Below, one piece after another: positions 1 through 11,168 of a DNA stretch of 64,000 nucleotides. This DNA comes from Ganoderma boninense. Taxonomy: Eukaryota > Basidiomycota > Agaricomycetes > Polyporales > Polyporaceae. A program made the translations under genes and the position numbers. Where the stretch lies: positions 2,852,001 through 2,916,000 of the forward strand of contig CM035308.1 in assembly GCA_002900995.3 (NCBI GenBank), written 5' to 3'. Every line of letters starts with the position of its first letter. The first letter of the stretch is position 1. The notes under the pieces were generated by a model that saw only the letters and a list, made by a program, of their open reading frames with translations, was not told where the DNA came from and did not search any database.

Positions 1-31
1 CAGATCGCGGTATCCGCCATTGTCCGTCGTG
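1..31. mobile_element. Terminus of a TIR transposable element, cut by the window edge
   Basis: These 31 bases end in CCGTCGTG and closely match the stretch at about 61205-61235 inside the P450 intron element (gcggtatccgcc, then the CCCGTCGTG-type end). At the corresponding place in the right arm (just beyond 46577) this sequence is absent, while homology between the arms begins at the next base (ACATTGAC). This looks like the right end of an element inserted in the left copy only. The rest of the element lies outside the window, so its length and its target duplication cannot be read. Confidence 0.55.
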
Positions 32-45
32 ACATTGACATGAGG

Positions 46-2835
46 GTACCCGTCCGTATATGGCAAGGCACTTTTGGGGTGCGGCGAAGACGGTACGTCA
101 ACCTTACACGATTATGCCATGAACCCGTAAGAGGAGGCCTTACCCAGGAGTGTGGACTCGCGACTGAACATGTATGTTTCAGGCGCAACTGCAAGCGCGC
201 CTTGTGTAAGCAACATACTGGATGACTATCCGTAAGACTCTGCGGGTTTAGAGTCGCCGTAAACTCATCAGCGGAGCTCGAACTGGCCCAGAGATCTTGG
301 CGCTACATGGACCTCCCGAAAATTCCGGAGGGCGTCTATGGGAGTGCACGTGCATTTTCTGTCATTATATCAGCACCGAATCTGGCAGGTACTCACTCCC
401 GCCATCATTTGTCATGACAGCTCCTTCCTTTCAGGTCGATTTCAGGCCTAAGCGAGGCAACTACGGACGCGTTTAGATCTAGAAGGGGGGGTCGACCCCC
501 CTTTCTAACTTTTCGGCGCTTGCAGCATCTACGGACGTCGGGATCAGGAGCGGAGTGCAAATCGGCCTCGGCATCTCGGCCAAACGACCTGTTTAGAGAT
601 TTTACGGTCGTCCCTAGAGCCGCAGACCCTTACGGATAGTCAACCACTGCTGCCGCCTCTTGCGGGGCGGCGTTCGGTGTGGACTGTGCAGGGCCACGCT
701 TACGGCATGGGGCTGCTTCCTGAGCGCTGCGCGGCCGAGCGAATCTTCCAATGTTCCGTGCCCCCCTTCCCGTTTTGCGAGACGAACGGTCCGCTCGGCT
801 CGCGGACCTCGCGCGCACGCACAGTGTTGACTGTGCAGATGGATCGTGGAGCGCGTTTCACGTCTCTCGGCGGACTCGGGTTCGACATGTCGAACCCTGC
901 TGTCCGCGCTCGCACCCCAGTTTCGTTTTCGCTGATGAATGAATACTTGGGTACCTAGGCAAGGGTCCGACGTCCAGCCGACGCGAGCAGTGGCCCGCGC
1001 AGTCAGTCGCGTTCCATCCACGGAATTCGCGTCGAACCCCTGCCATACATCGGTCGCACAGCCAGCTCCGTATGCGGAAACCCAGGGCCAGGTTCCTGTC
1101 CCACCCGCCGGCCCCTTCGCGCTGTCCTAGGAGGACGCCTTGAGTCCGTGATGGGTCTCCCTCTGGGGCTGGTCGTCGAGGTCGAGGCCTGAGGTTCCGC
1201 GGGTGCTGTACCAGCCCGCACTGTCGGTCGCGCGAGTCCCCGCACGACTAGGTGGTGCTTCCGAGCACCTCTACTAATGCGAGCGCCCAACACACAGGTT
1301 ACGTGTGTTGGGGGAGGGGCCGTGCGTCCGCACTGTAACCGCCGCCCCCACCGCGGCCGACAGCTGACTGCTTTGCCGCGCCAGACAGAGCCATCCGAGA
1401 GGGCGACACCCGCCCACATCCGCCCTTCCATGCTTGCGCTTCTCTCCGACAGCTGGGGGAGTACAACGAGCAGCCCTGCGGATCACCCATGTCGCGTCTA
1501 TTCTCCTATCTCTCTCGTCAGCATCGGGATGCGTCCAGGATCCGGAGGTTACTCGCGCGCGCGGGGCCGTGGCGCGAGCCCACCCTCCGCCCTCTACCCT
1601 CGAGCTCGCGCCCGAGGCAGCGGTATCCCAATTCGCTGTTCGCTGTCTAGAGCTGCGCGCGAGCCTGGGGCCGTCCTTGCTCCACCGAACCACCGACTCG
1701 GGTGGTCCTCGGTCTCACGGGTACCCTTCGCGTCGGAGTCCGAGAGTGGCTGTGGTCGAAGGTGAGTAGGTAAGTACGTAGTCTGAGCGGCCCGCCGTGG
1801 AACGAAGTCTGCAGCTAGGGCCTGGTGCGTAAGTTTGCCTCGCCGAGCGCGGCCGGGTGGGTGCCGTAGGCATGCTGAATTCGCCTGCGGGAGGTGCGTG
1901 CAGCGCGCTCTGCGCAGGTAGCCTAGAAGCGGCGCGTCTTCGACAGAGGAATGGGGGATGCATCCGAGTCCGAGTCCGAGTCCGAGTCCGAGTCAGCCGC
2001 GGGGTCTATGGTCTGTGGAGGGACTGCGCTACGCGTATATGCGGGGGCATGCGGGCGTGAGTGAGGTGGGAGGTGGGGGACGTCCTCGGCGTGTGAAGCT
2101 TTGACGATCCGTCTGGTGTGGCCCGGCGGTCTGGCAGCAGTGTGGTGTGGAGGCGGCGCAGGAACTGCGGGGCGTGGGCCCGCCCGGACGCGAGCAAGGA
2201 GCCGAGAAGACAGCCCCGCTGAGTCTATACTTAGATTCTACCTGAGTAGTTCGCCAACTCGACCCATGGGTTCACCGATAGAAGACCAGAACGAACAGTC
2301 ATTCAGCCTTCCGCAACGCAGTGGGGATGCAGTCGCGTGAGCACGTCCGCGAGCGCAATCGCCGTGGGGCGCGCGAGAAGTACTGGGGGCCGTGCACTGG
2401 CTCATTCTTGGCGGGACACTGTGGGATGGCCGGCACAGGAACACGTCCATGCGATGAGAGTGATAAACCCGGAGCGCACTCGAGTGGGCGGTGAAAACAT
2501 CCCAGCGGATTCAAGGATTACGTCACTACGTGACCAGTCAATTTACGTGTAATGTAACGTACACACTCGAACGGACTGCTTCTATTCCTTACTCAACTAC
2601 GGACGTGCTCATGGCGCGGAATGGCCAAGCACGAAAAACAAACACAATAGCACCGGACGAGTGCGGAGATGTTGCGCCGAAAAGCGACCGGACGAGCGTC
2701 AATGATGATACCCAGTACTTATCTGACAACGAGTACATAGAGCGGCCAACCGTGACACCTCCGGTGGTGACGTCGTACAGAAGAGCCCGGCGACGTCTAT
2801 GTACGACTCGAGACGCTCGCTCGATGCCGCGTGCC
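46..2835. other. Gene-poor left-arm flank
   Basis: Many overlapping GC-rich open frames on both strands but none with splice signals or a recognisable motif. The matching stretch at 44191-46577 shows the same frames broken by non-triplet indels, which argues against coding. It contains the TCCGAG microsatellite at 1963-1992. Confidence 0.5.
1963..1992. repeat. TCCGAG hexamer microsatellite, 5 copies
   Basis: Five perfect TCCGAG units, against four in the opposite arm (45042-45065 on the reverse strand). The one-unit length difference is what is expected between two alleles. Confidence 0.9.
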
Positions 2836-3471
2836 TCACCACACCGCCGGCCGTAAAGTGGCAGTGGGCCCGCGAGCTCCGTAAACCATTGACATGGACA
2901 TCCGGCCGGGCGGCGGTGCCAACGATATAGCAGTCAGCTGAGCCGTGGGGAAAGGAGGTATGCCGGAACGTTGGGACTGGGAGGAGAGGCGCGAGACGCC
3001 GCCTGTCGGAGCGTGCCTCCGCGTGTTAGCGTTCGGCGGGGGAGGTGCCGCTGGAGGACGGATCGACTCCTGCGGGGCACGCGAGGCTTTCTCGCTCGCA
3101 CGGTGCGCATTCTGGCAGGCCGGGCACCTGGGGAGCGACGCGACGGGCAGCGCGAGGCCGCGCCGCGGTGCGGGCCCGAGGCGGCGGTGGCCGCAGCCTG
3201 GGGAAGCGTGGACGCGCTGTTGGTCGGGACGGCGATCCGTGGGGTCGTGGAGGCAGAAGCCGAAAAGGATGACGAGCAGGAAGACGGCTGGCAGAGATGA
3301 ACGAAGCCGGGAGGGGGGGAAGGAGGAACACAATCGTGTGAGGATCGACGTCGAAGATGGCAACAGTAAGTTAATGGGCGACGTACCGAAAAGACCTCCG
3401 ATGGCGATCATGAGCTCGGGCGAGATGCCCTGGTCCTCGTGTCCGGAGGATCGGGGAGCAAGTGGTGCCAT
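2836..3471 (-). CDS. Small single-pass membrane protein, family member A, left copy
   Basis: Two exons on the minus strand: 3471-3387 and 3287-2836, with a 99 bp intron (donor GTACGT, acceptor CAG) in phase 1; 178 residues. The start is the ATG after a pyrimidine-rich leader; an in-frame ATG farther upstream at 3672 would add a leader-like, Ser/Pro/His-rich stretch and is less likely. Residues 1-20 are polar, about 20-42 form one membrane helix (LMIAIGGLF joined by splicing to AVFLLVILFGF), and the rest is basic and Pro/Ser-rich. Motifs in order: RRGLALPVASLPR, a CPAC pair, RHAPTG, and the C-terminal ARGPTATLRPAVW. I do not recognise the family and assign no function. Three paralogues share the plan. 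The right-arm copy (43541-44190) has the same exon structure and differs by substitutions and a 6 bp indel, which supports a real gene. Confidence 0.75.
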   Translation of the reverse strand: MAPLAPRSSGHEDQGISPELMIAIGGLFGTSPINLLLPSSTSILTRLCSSFPPSRLRSSLPAVFLLVILFGFCLHDPTDRRPDQQRVHASPGCGHRRLGPAPRRGLALPVASLPRCPACQNAHRASEKASRAPQESIRPPAAPPPPNANTRRHAPTGGVSRLSSQSQRSGIPPFPTAQLTAISLAPPPGRMSMSMVYGARGPTATLRPAVW

Positions 3472-6400
3472 GATCTTGCGGGGAATGGGGATGACGAAGA
3501 GTTGAGAAGGATGGTTGCCTGGCGGCGAGAGGGGTGCGTGGGGCGTAGCGGGGTGACTGGATATGCAGGAGTAGAGAAGGAGGGCGCTATGCTGGGCGCA
3601 ATGCTGGGCGCAGTGTGGGGCGTGGTCCTCGATGGACTGGAGTCTGCGTAATGAAAGGAGAGTGTGTGCCATGGCTTATGTACTAGTACGCAGCGGCAGT
3701 GACTGTGACAAGAGAGGATGGGAGGAACATGGATGTGACCAAGCCCGCCATCCGACTTCGGAGACTCCACTCTGTCCGGGCGCTATGGAGGTTTCTCCTA
3801 CCTTGGACTCCAGTCCTTATTCGGTTCAAGGGGCCAATTACCTCCGCCATATCTCCTGCAGACCGAGTGCCGGCCGCACGGGCCCCGCGGCCGCACGTGT
3901 CGGCGCATTGCCTTCGGGCGATTGTCTTTGTTTCGACATGGACTCAAACCGCAGTGGGAGCACAGTCAGAAAATGAACAAGAACAAGCCACAGACAGATT
4001 TTGAAGACAAGCCACGAGACGAGCCACTACATTTAGACCGGACTAACATGCACAGACGTCAGACACACAGCGGACTCCGGACCCAGATGACAGATGGTCG
4101 ATGACAGACGATAGGTCTCCGAGAGCACTTTTGTTCAATATAACGCTGACGAGAACCATTCGGAATGCACACGCACAAAGAAATTAAGCAGTATCGATGA
4201 TAGCAGGGCTCATACAGGACAATGTCAGGCCGCACGTCGTCCGCCCTGGTCGTACATTAGCGCGTGTAGATCGTGTCGATAGGTCATCGCGATCAGCATT
4301 TCCTGATCCCTCCCCCACAGGGTGGGCTCCAGGGACCCGCTGAGTCGCAAACGTCTACGGCCGCCACAGTGGGCTTTACATGCATTGTCTGCACGAGTTT
4401 GGAGCTCGGGCATGGACCACGTGTTAACACTACCAGTGGACGAAGGTGGGATATGGTTAGTGTCGAATGCGAATTCGCAACGTGGTAACGGCGACGCTAG
4501 TGGGGGCTCCGTCGACTCGCCGACTTTCAAATGCGCACAGCATCTCCCTCCCACCCAAGGAGAGGGCCCTACAGGAAAAACTGGACCGAAACAGAGGCGC
4601 AACACAATAAGAAAAACGGGAGGCTCCGGCTCCAAGTACACGCACCGAGCCGGAAGCCGCTCCACAGCCTCACACAGGGTCACATGTAAGAGCATCGCCT
4701 TGTCCCCAGCTGACCGTGACTAACCCTACGTGACACTCGGTAAGTGGCGCAAAAAACACTCGAAAGGCTCGGACGGTCCGGGGGCCAAACGCGCAGTCTG
4801 CACGTACAACGCGACGACGACGAAGCCACGCACCACGACAGCCCCATGCCACCATCCAGCGAAGCCACGGCATTCGCTTTGACGCAAGTCCATCCCCGGA
4901 GGCGGACCTTGGATTCTTTTGTCATCTTCCGAGTCCCGCTCGGCGCCCTCAACCACATTCAATTACAATCCCATACTGCGATCGACGGCGATCTGCAGAT
5001 TGCGCAGCTACATTCGGCGTATACATCGATGGGACGTACCGGAGGTTGCATAGAAGCGGGTCCGCGAGAGTTTCATTGAGTGGCACCAGGCATAGGCCTC
5101 GAGTGCCGCCGTGCTACGTGGCATGCACCAGTATGTGCGGAGGTCATTTGACTGCCTTGTAATCGTGCAATCGGACTGTGGACGTACATGATCTGAGAGC
5201 CCCCACTCCCCAAGTGTATGACTGTATCCCGCATAACGTCTAAATCAGGAATTGGCGAATATCACACTCGCATTGTTGAGTTTGAGGGGTTCTATGCAGG
5301 CCTTCGGCATCGATGTGATGGATATGGTGCGCACACAGCATAGGCATGGATGACGAAGGTGACGCGATCGATGAGGATCATGGGGGTGGTTGGAGATAGA
5401 GGAAGGCCGCGAGAGAAACTTCAAGTGACGAGGCCGGCGCTCGGGCATGCTGAGTCAGCGCCACGACGCGCCGCGTCACAGTGTTTGAGCGTCTGAATTG
5501 CCTAATTCGCATCAATCACTCAAGCGCCCATACTCGTGTCGCGCTGTTTGGTTTCTCTCCCGAACCCTTCATCTCGCGACACAACGTCTACCCAAAGGTC
5601 CCGGACTTTGATATTTTTAATCTTGAGGCGTCTTTAAAAGCAGTTATTCAAGAGCTTACAACGTGAACTGATACAACTACGATATTCTGCTCATCCCGGA
5701 GAGGTTGACGATCCTGCTCGCTCGCCACTCTGCATTCCCAATGCCAGGTTAGAGCGTCATCTAGATCCTTCCGGTGCGTGGCAGATGATGAAAAGCTGCC
5801 GATCACGGTGCGCGACGTTTGTAGTGTCGGCCCAATGCCTAGATGGCGCGCAGTCTCAGACTGGAATCGCCGATTCCACTCTCGCATCGCCAACAAGGTT
5901 TCACTCGTCGCTGAACGTTCCCCAGCCACGGAGTGAATAGATGTCCTCCCGGTGGGACTCGGGCGACTCGCATGTCCCGAGACTCTTCTTGCAGTGCCTG
6001 GGCCGCGTGTCGACGCTTCGTAAACTCCCTCATCTTCACGTGCTAACTCCGCCGTGCAGATCCTATGGAGCCATCCGACGGAGCAGGTCCGACTCTCGGC
6101 GCTGGAGGCCTGCAAGTGGGCTTGGTCGGGCAGACCGCCTCGCTCCCGCATGCCAAACGTAGCGGGGGCCGCTCCTTCGTCCGAATCTCCGCCACCTTCC
6201 ACCCGCAGTTCAGATCTGGATACAGTTCCTACCATTCGATTCTGCGCATCCCGCTTGTTCGCCGTTGTCGGGCCTACGCCACAGGCGAGTTCCCAGCTCA
6301 GGCTGTCGTTCCTGGATCGCGCGCTGTGCGAGAAGGCGACGGCTGCGGTATGTAGAGGTGGCGCAGCGTGGGACTCGCCTGCCCTCCGGTCTGCCTTTGC

Positions 6401-7742
6401 GCCCGGAGTTGTAGCAGCCTGAAGGGTCGTACGCTTTGGGAGAGAATTGGGACACGACGTTCAATACTGTCTCAGGGCCTGTGTGCGCACATTGAGTGCG
6501 CATGGTAGGGCTCTGGCATTCTTTTATGTCAGCGAAGGAACACGCGGTCGGGGTGTGAGGCGGACCCAGGGAGGAACCATGGCAGAGGCGCATGACCCGT
6601 GACTGGGCTCCAGCTACCGGTGGATCACACTGTGACTCTAGGGCAGAGGGGAGCCTGCAGCCCACAGCCCGGGGGAAAAGTGCAGGCAGAATACACAGGC
6701 GGATGCATTGTGCCGCGCGCGCGGGGTGGGCTAGACCAGTGCTCGAGGCCAGAAGCCGAGTACGGTGGTTCCAAGGTTCGTCTTTCTGATGGGTATGACT
6801 CTGAGCCCATGGTGGGGGGAGATCGAGGTGTGTTGTGTTGTCTGTGGTTCTGCATGACCAGCGGACATCACGAGTCGAGCAAGTGGGCTTCCAACTGGAG
6901 GCGAGCTTACTATAGCAGGGCTATAGTTAGACGGCTCCTCCGCCGGGGTGATGTCCAGTTGCCTGACAGCAGGCCCCTTGTTGGATAGTACTCGGTCAGC
7001 GCGGTCGCACATCATTACTCTAGATTTGGGACGGTTCTGCCATCATACACGGTCAGTGAGGGGCTAAACGGAGGCGTGCGAACCATCGAGATTGTCTTGT
7101 CGTATGGAATGGAGACTGCGGGGCCAGTTGTTCATCGCGAACCGTACTCTTGATATTATTGATATCGTTTACAGAAAATACACTACCATTAGAATTTTGA
7201 TTCGACGCATCTCAGGCGAAGCACAGTGATGAACCCGTGGCCAGCACCAGTGAACAAGGATCCCGTACATAGGGGAGAAAAAACGGCATGGATGAAGAAG
7301 AAGCGACGTATAGGGCTTAAAGGAGGACGACGACTAACCAAGGCTACACGCCGTGAAAATAGACGAAAGCTTCGATACCTGCATCTAGTAGACTCCTCGA
7401 CGAAAGCCAGCCGTCGAGCCCTACCGTGACCATTCTTGTGTGTACAACAGCGAGCGAGGTGGTTGGATCGGTACGAACCCATGGGAAGGCAGCCGAGCGC
7501 GAGGATACACAACACAGCACCCAGTCGCCCGCTCACTGCATCGTGGAAATATCGTGTGCATGTAGACTGGAAGCGATGCTGTGAAGCCGAGCGAATGGTG
7601 AGTATGATGCTGGCCGACGGACTGACGGCACGAGCCGCGCCGCATACACAGATGTGGTATGACGACTCACCGGCGGACGTCCCAGTGCGACGTCGTGTCC
7701 CGACACGATGGGCTCATACTCTAGACACACACACGGAGCCGC
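3472..7742. other. Gene-poor interval between family members A and B (left)
   Basis: Just upstream of gene A lies a CT-rich leader with a 12 bp tandem duplication (GCGCCCAGCATT type, about 3585-3610) that is single in the right arm. The 61-residue ORF at 5481-5666 is destroyed by indels in the right arm, so I do not call it. The right arm has a 1.2 kb segment (41718-42946) missing here near 4120. Around 6130-6400 the two arms do not align well. No supported gene. Confidence 0.45.
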
Positions 7743-8474
7743 CTACCAAACCACAGGCAGTAAGGCGGCGGTCGGTCCGCGAGCGCCATCAGGTCCGATC
7801 CGCGGCGCGCCGAGTGACTGCCAGTGCGGGGTAGTGCCCGTGGGGGTGGCGGGAAAACTGGAAGGCTCGGAAGGTGTGGAGGAAGAACGGCGGGGCCGAC
7901 TTGGAAACGCCACTGGCATACGCGAGACGCCTGTCGGGGCGTGCCTCAGGCTTGCGTACGGGGGAGGTGACACTGATAGAGGGCGGATGGAATGAGCTTG
8001 CGAGAGCCGCGAGGCCTTCTCCGAGTCCGCCGTCCGAAATGCGCCCTTGCATTGGCAGCTGCATGCGCCATATCGGGGCATGGACGCGACGGGCTGTGCG
8101 AGGCCGCGGCGAGCGGCGAGTGGACCGTTACCCTGGTGCGCGTGCTGGCAGGAGCCTGAGGGAGAGGACTCGGCAGCGGTTTGAGAGCGGGAGTCGGAAG
8201 GCGCAGAGTCGGGAGGGCACAACCATGACACCGTGGAGTCGATGGGACCGAAGACGACGAGGATGGCGAGTAAGACGCCTGCCGGACACGAACAAAGGAG
8301 AACGGGGGATGGAAGGTGCGTAAGGAATGGCGTTGGACTCAGAGATGGGCCGCGAAGGGGAGAGGAAATGAGATACGCACCAACACTGCCTAGGATGGCG
8401 ATCGTGAGCCAGTCTGTCGAGAGAGGCAGCCCAGGGTCTGCCTGTACGGAGCCTCGGGGATCGAGAGGCGGCAT
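7743..8474 (-). CDS. Small single-pass membrane protein, family member B, left copy
   Basis: Two exons on the minus strand: 8474-8381 and 8278-7743; 102 bp intron (donor GTGCGT, acceptor CAG), phase 1, inside the membrane helix; 209 residues. The polar N-terminus is about 20 residues long; the helix is DWLTIAILGSV joined to GVLLAILVVFG. The tail carries ARRGLAQPVASMPR, a Cys cluster (ACSCQC), RHAPTG and the C-terminal ARGPTAALLPVVW. These motifs fall in the same order as in members A and C, so I take them as paralogues. This copy is open to the C-terminal motif, while the right-arm copy is frameshifted. Function unknown; a membrane-anchored protein with a basic, probably cytosolic or wall-facing tail is only an inference. 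Confidence 0.72.
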   Translation of the reverse strand: MPPLDPRGSVQADPGLPLSTDWLTIAILGSVGAYLISSPLRGPSLSPTPFLTHLPSPVLLCSCPAGVLLAILVVFGPIDSTVSWLCPPDSAPSDSRSQTAAESSPSGSCQHAHQGNGPLAARRGLAQPVASMPRYGACSCQCKGAFRTADSEKASRLSQAHSIRPLSVSPPPYASLRHAPTGVSRMPVAFPSRPRRSSSTPSEPSSFPATPTGTTPHWQSLGAPRIGPDGARGPTAALLPVVW

Positions 8475-10786
8475 ACTACTGGGGGGACGGATGATGGTGG
8501 TGAGGGGAGAAGGACGGTCAGCTGCCTGCTTGAATGGGAGGGCTGGGAGTGGCGATGGAGAGCGAAGAAGGCAGGTCTGTTGAGGGCGATGCTCAGTGGT
8601 GCTGCGGAAGGGTTGGGAGTATGGGACGACTGTCGAGAGGGAGGAGGCTAGTCATGCTTTATGTACCGGCGGAACGCTACAGCAGCAGCAAGAATTAGAG
8701 GACAAGTCTGTGGGTAGCACCCGTCCGGGCAGACGTGTCCAGGCGTCAAGTCGCCGCTCCGGTGCTTGATTTAGAGTTTTTATCCAGCTAAAATCCCATC
8801 TTCCCTCCGGTAAGTGTTTTTTTAGGCCGACCGCCCGGGCTGCGGCGCCGTGGAGGGGAGATGGTATTCAGCGGATCGCTCCCGTTCATAAATGCTAACC
8901 ACAGCGTACAGTGAATAAGAGACAGACAGCGGCCTCAGCATGAGCTACAAAGATAGTACACGGGCATAAGGACCACCAGACCAGATACAGGAACCCATGC
9001 GAACGAAGCCAGCTCAAGAACCTCCGGAGCGCCGCCGCAGAGGTAGGCTCCAGCGACGGGGGTGGAATGTCGAGGCGGTCTCCCCCTACAGCTCGCCCCT
9101 GCCCTGCAGACGGGCCCAAATTCCTAGGAACGAGTGTGTCGATCGCACACATAAGATTCCTTCGGTAACAGAGGAGCCCAAAACCAGGGTGGACAGTTGG
9201 CAGCCAGAGTCCAGACACGAGGGGAAAGAGAAACGACGGCGTCCTCTACGTCGTACCGGGCGTACGCCTGCGCAGTTGGCGTGAATCGAATGGAATCGAT
9301 CGTCTGTGGACTGCGGCATCAGTAAGCAAGAAGAGCCCGAGCATCACACACTCCCGGAAGGAGACCGTAGAAAGAGATGGCCCATAGCGCACATTTGTGC
9401 AACGGATCCTACAAAGAAACATCGCTCGTAGGTGGCGCGCCGGCGGGCTTTGAGAGAACCGCCGAGATATTTCGTAGGAAGTACGCGGTTTTCGGGCGAG
9501 GCGATCAAGAGAAGGAACTGTGCGCGGTAGTGTTTGTGGCGTCGTGCTGAGAGTGATTCTGATTGACGCACTACGGATCCAAGCTTCCAGTATCAAGGGC
9601 TGTGAAGTGAAGGTTGGGCGGCGGGTATCGAAGCTGGGGAGGTGCGTATAGAGAAGCCGGAACTTGAAGGTGACAAGTGACTGTGGACAGGAGCCAAATG
9701 CTTCCCGGTTAGTAGGGGTTGGACAGCGACGGCGTCGGGCTCGGATGGGGCACCCTCATGGCAGCCACAGTTGGTGCACCTTGAGGGGAGGTCAAACCAT
9801 TTTTGAAACTCTTTTGGACTTCTTTCAGCCTGGCGAGGACGTATGCTGACGGGCATATCACGCACAATCAAACAATATGCCGCCGGGTGATCGGTATCAT
9901 GTTGCATCGTCATAAACTTGAAGGTATGGGCAGACGCCACTAGAGCGCGGAGTCTCGCTCTATTCCGATGTCTCTAGTCAGCATGGATCCTGTGGGGATG
10001 CTTCTTTAATCCGGCTTAGTTCGCGGTCAGGAATCGATCGTACGGCGCCATTCGGAAATTGCAAAGATACTAGGTGCAGCACCGAACCTAAATATACCCT
10101 GGTAAGACTGAATTTTCCGCAAAGCAAATGAGCACTCACATTGCCTGCTGAGTCTCCATCATACGTAAGTGTACGTGAGGTAGGCAGGCAGTGACGAGAA
10201 GTGGGGCGGGACGCTCAGAAGAACGACCCGTAACTCCTGCGTAACTCCGATGATCATTGACGTCGCTCAGTCTGCGCGGCCTCGAGGTGCCAGCGCCACC
10301 CTCCCGCGAAGCTGTAGTAGTCATTTGGATTAATGAAGCGGACGGCCACCCTGCTCGGCCCTGGCGTTTCAAAGGGATCAGGAAGGATCAGAGGGGGTTC
10401 TAAGCGCAATCGCGGGCTTTGAACGGTCTTGAGATTTCAGTCGGCCCGCAACTTGCGAGTGACATCAGACGACCGGATGAGGCGATGGAGGCCCGGGATT
10501 GTCTCGATGGCCCTGCGCCTATATTTGATAAGCCCATCGGTGACGCATTCCGGAGGTTTGCAAGCTGCGGTGGTTCAAAGTTTCATTTAGAGAGTCGGCG
10601 ACGAGGAACGTGTTTGCGCTGCAAGCACGAGCGGGCAGGATGCGGAGACTGCGAAGGTCAGGCGACAGACTACTTGGCGCAATGGAAATATTAGCGTACC
10701 GTAACAAGGACCTTCCAGGATCAAAGGCCAGTAGTTTCCGGCCATGTCACGGTCGTGCATTCGCCGGTGGCCGCCATCGAACATTA
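8475..10786. other. Interval between gene B and the MITE (left)
   Basis: The region at 9246-9570 is almost identical to 36364-36689, while 9600-9940 next to it is much more diverged. Several frames are open across both copies, but a one-base indel near 9000 breaks the longest one, so I call no gene. Confidence 0.4.
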
Positions 10787-11168
10787 CAGTGCCTTGCATA
10801 ATTGCGTGAACGCGCCGAAAAATTCCCGCAGGCGCTTATATGTTCGCCTACCAAATCAGGACGCCTGGGAAGCTTCAGAAGCGAGTTGGTGACCTTCATG
10901 TGACATGTCCCCCGGATGGCATGGGTGCCTCCCGAAGCAGCTGAGGCCCAAATAATAAACTAGGAGACCCGTTGAGAGCCACTGAGCCCTCCAGGAAGTA
11001 GACAAGGGTGGGGGACAGGGGAACAGTCGTTAAAACCTGTAGAGGTGCACAGGCGGCGGGGCACGCGTTGGCGTTGCATGTGACCGTGATCCATCCGTAT
11101 TTGGTAGGCGAAGTATAAGCGCCAGCGGGGGATTTTTCGGCGCGTTCACGCAATTATGCAAGGCACTG
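10787..11168. mobile_element. Tc1/mariner-type MITE with TA target duplication (copy 1)
   Basis: A 382 bp element. The first 37 bases of both inverted termini are identical (they begin CAGTGCCTTGCATAATTG), and similarity extends to about 70 bp. It is flanked by TA at 10785-10786 and 11169-11170. The right arm shows the empty site near 35190-35195, with a single TA between the same flanks, so insertion and TA duplication are read directly. There is no transposase, so it is non-autonomous. A second copy is at 47074-47456. The short minus-strand ORF inside it is not a gene. Confidence 0.92.

Noticed and set aside
614..2060. Several GC-rich ORFs of 60-160 codons on both strands
   Set aside because: They overlap in all frames and non-triplet indels between the arms break them; typical shadows of GC-rich non-coding DNA.
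5481..5666. 61-codon ORF in the left arm
   Set aside because: Several indels destroy the frame in the right arm, with no sign of constraint.
10419..10694. 91-codon frame nearly identical in both arms
   Set aside because: It opens on TTG, has no ATG-based start or splice support, and the whole surrounding DNA block is equally conserved.
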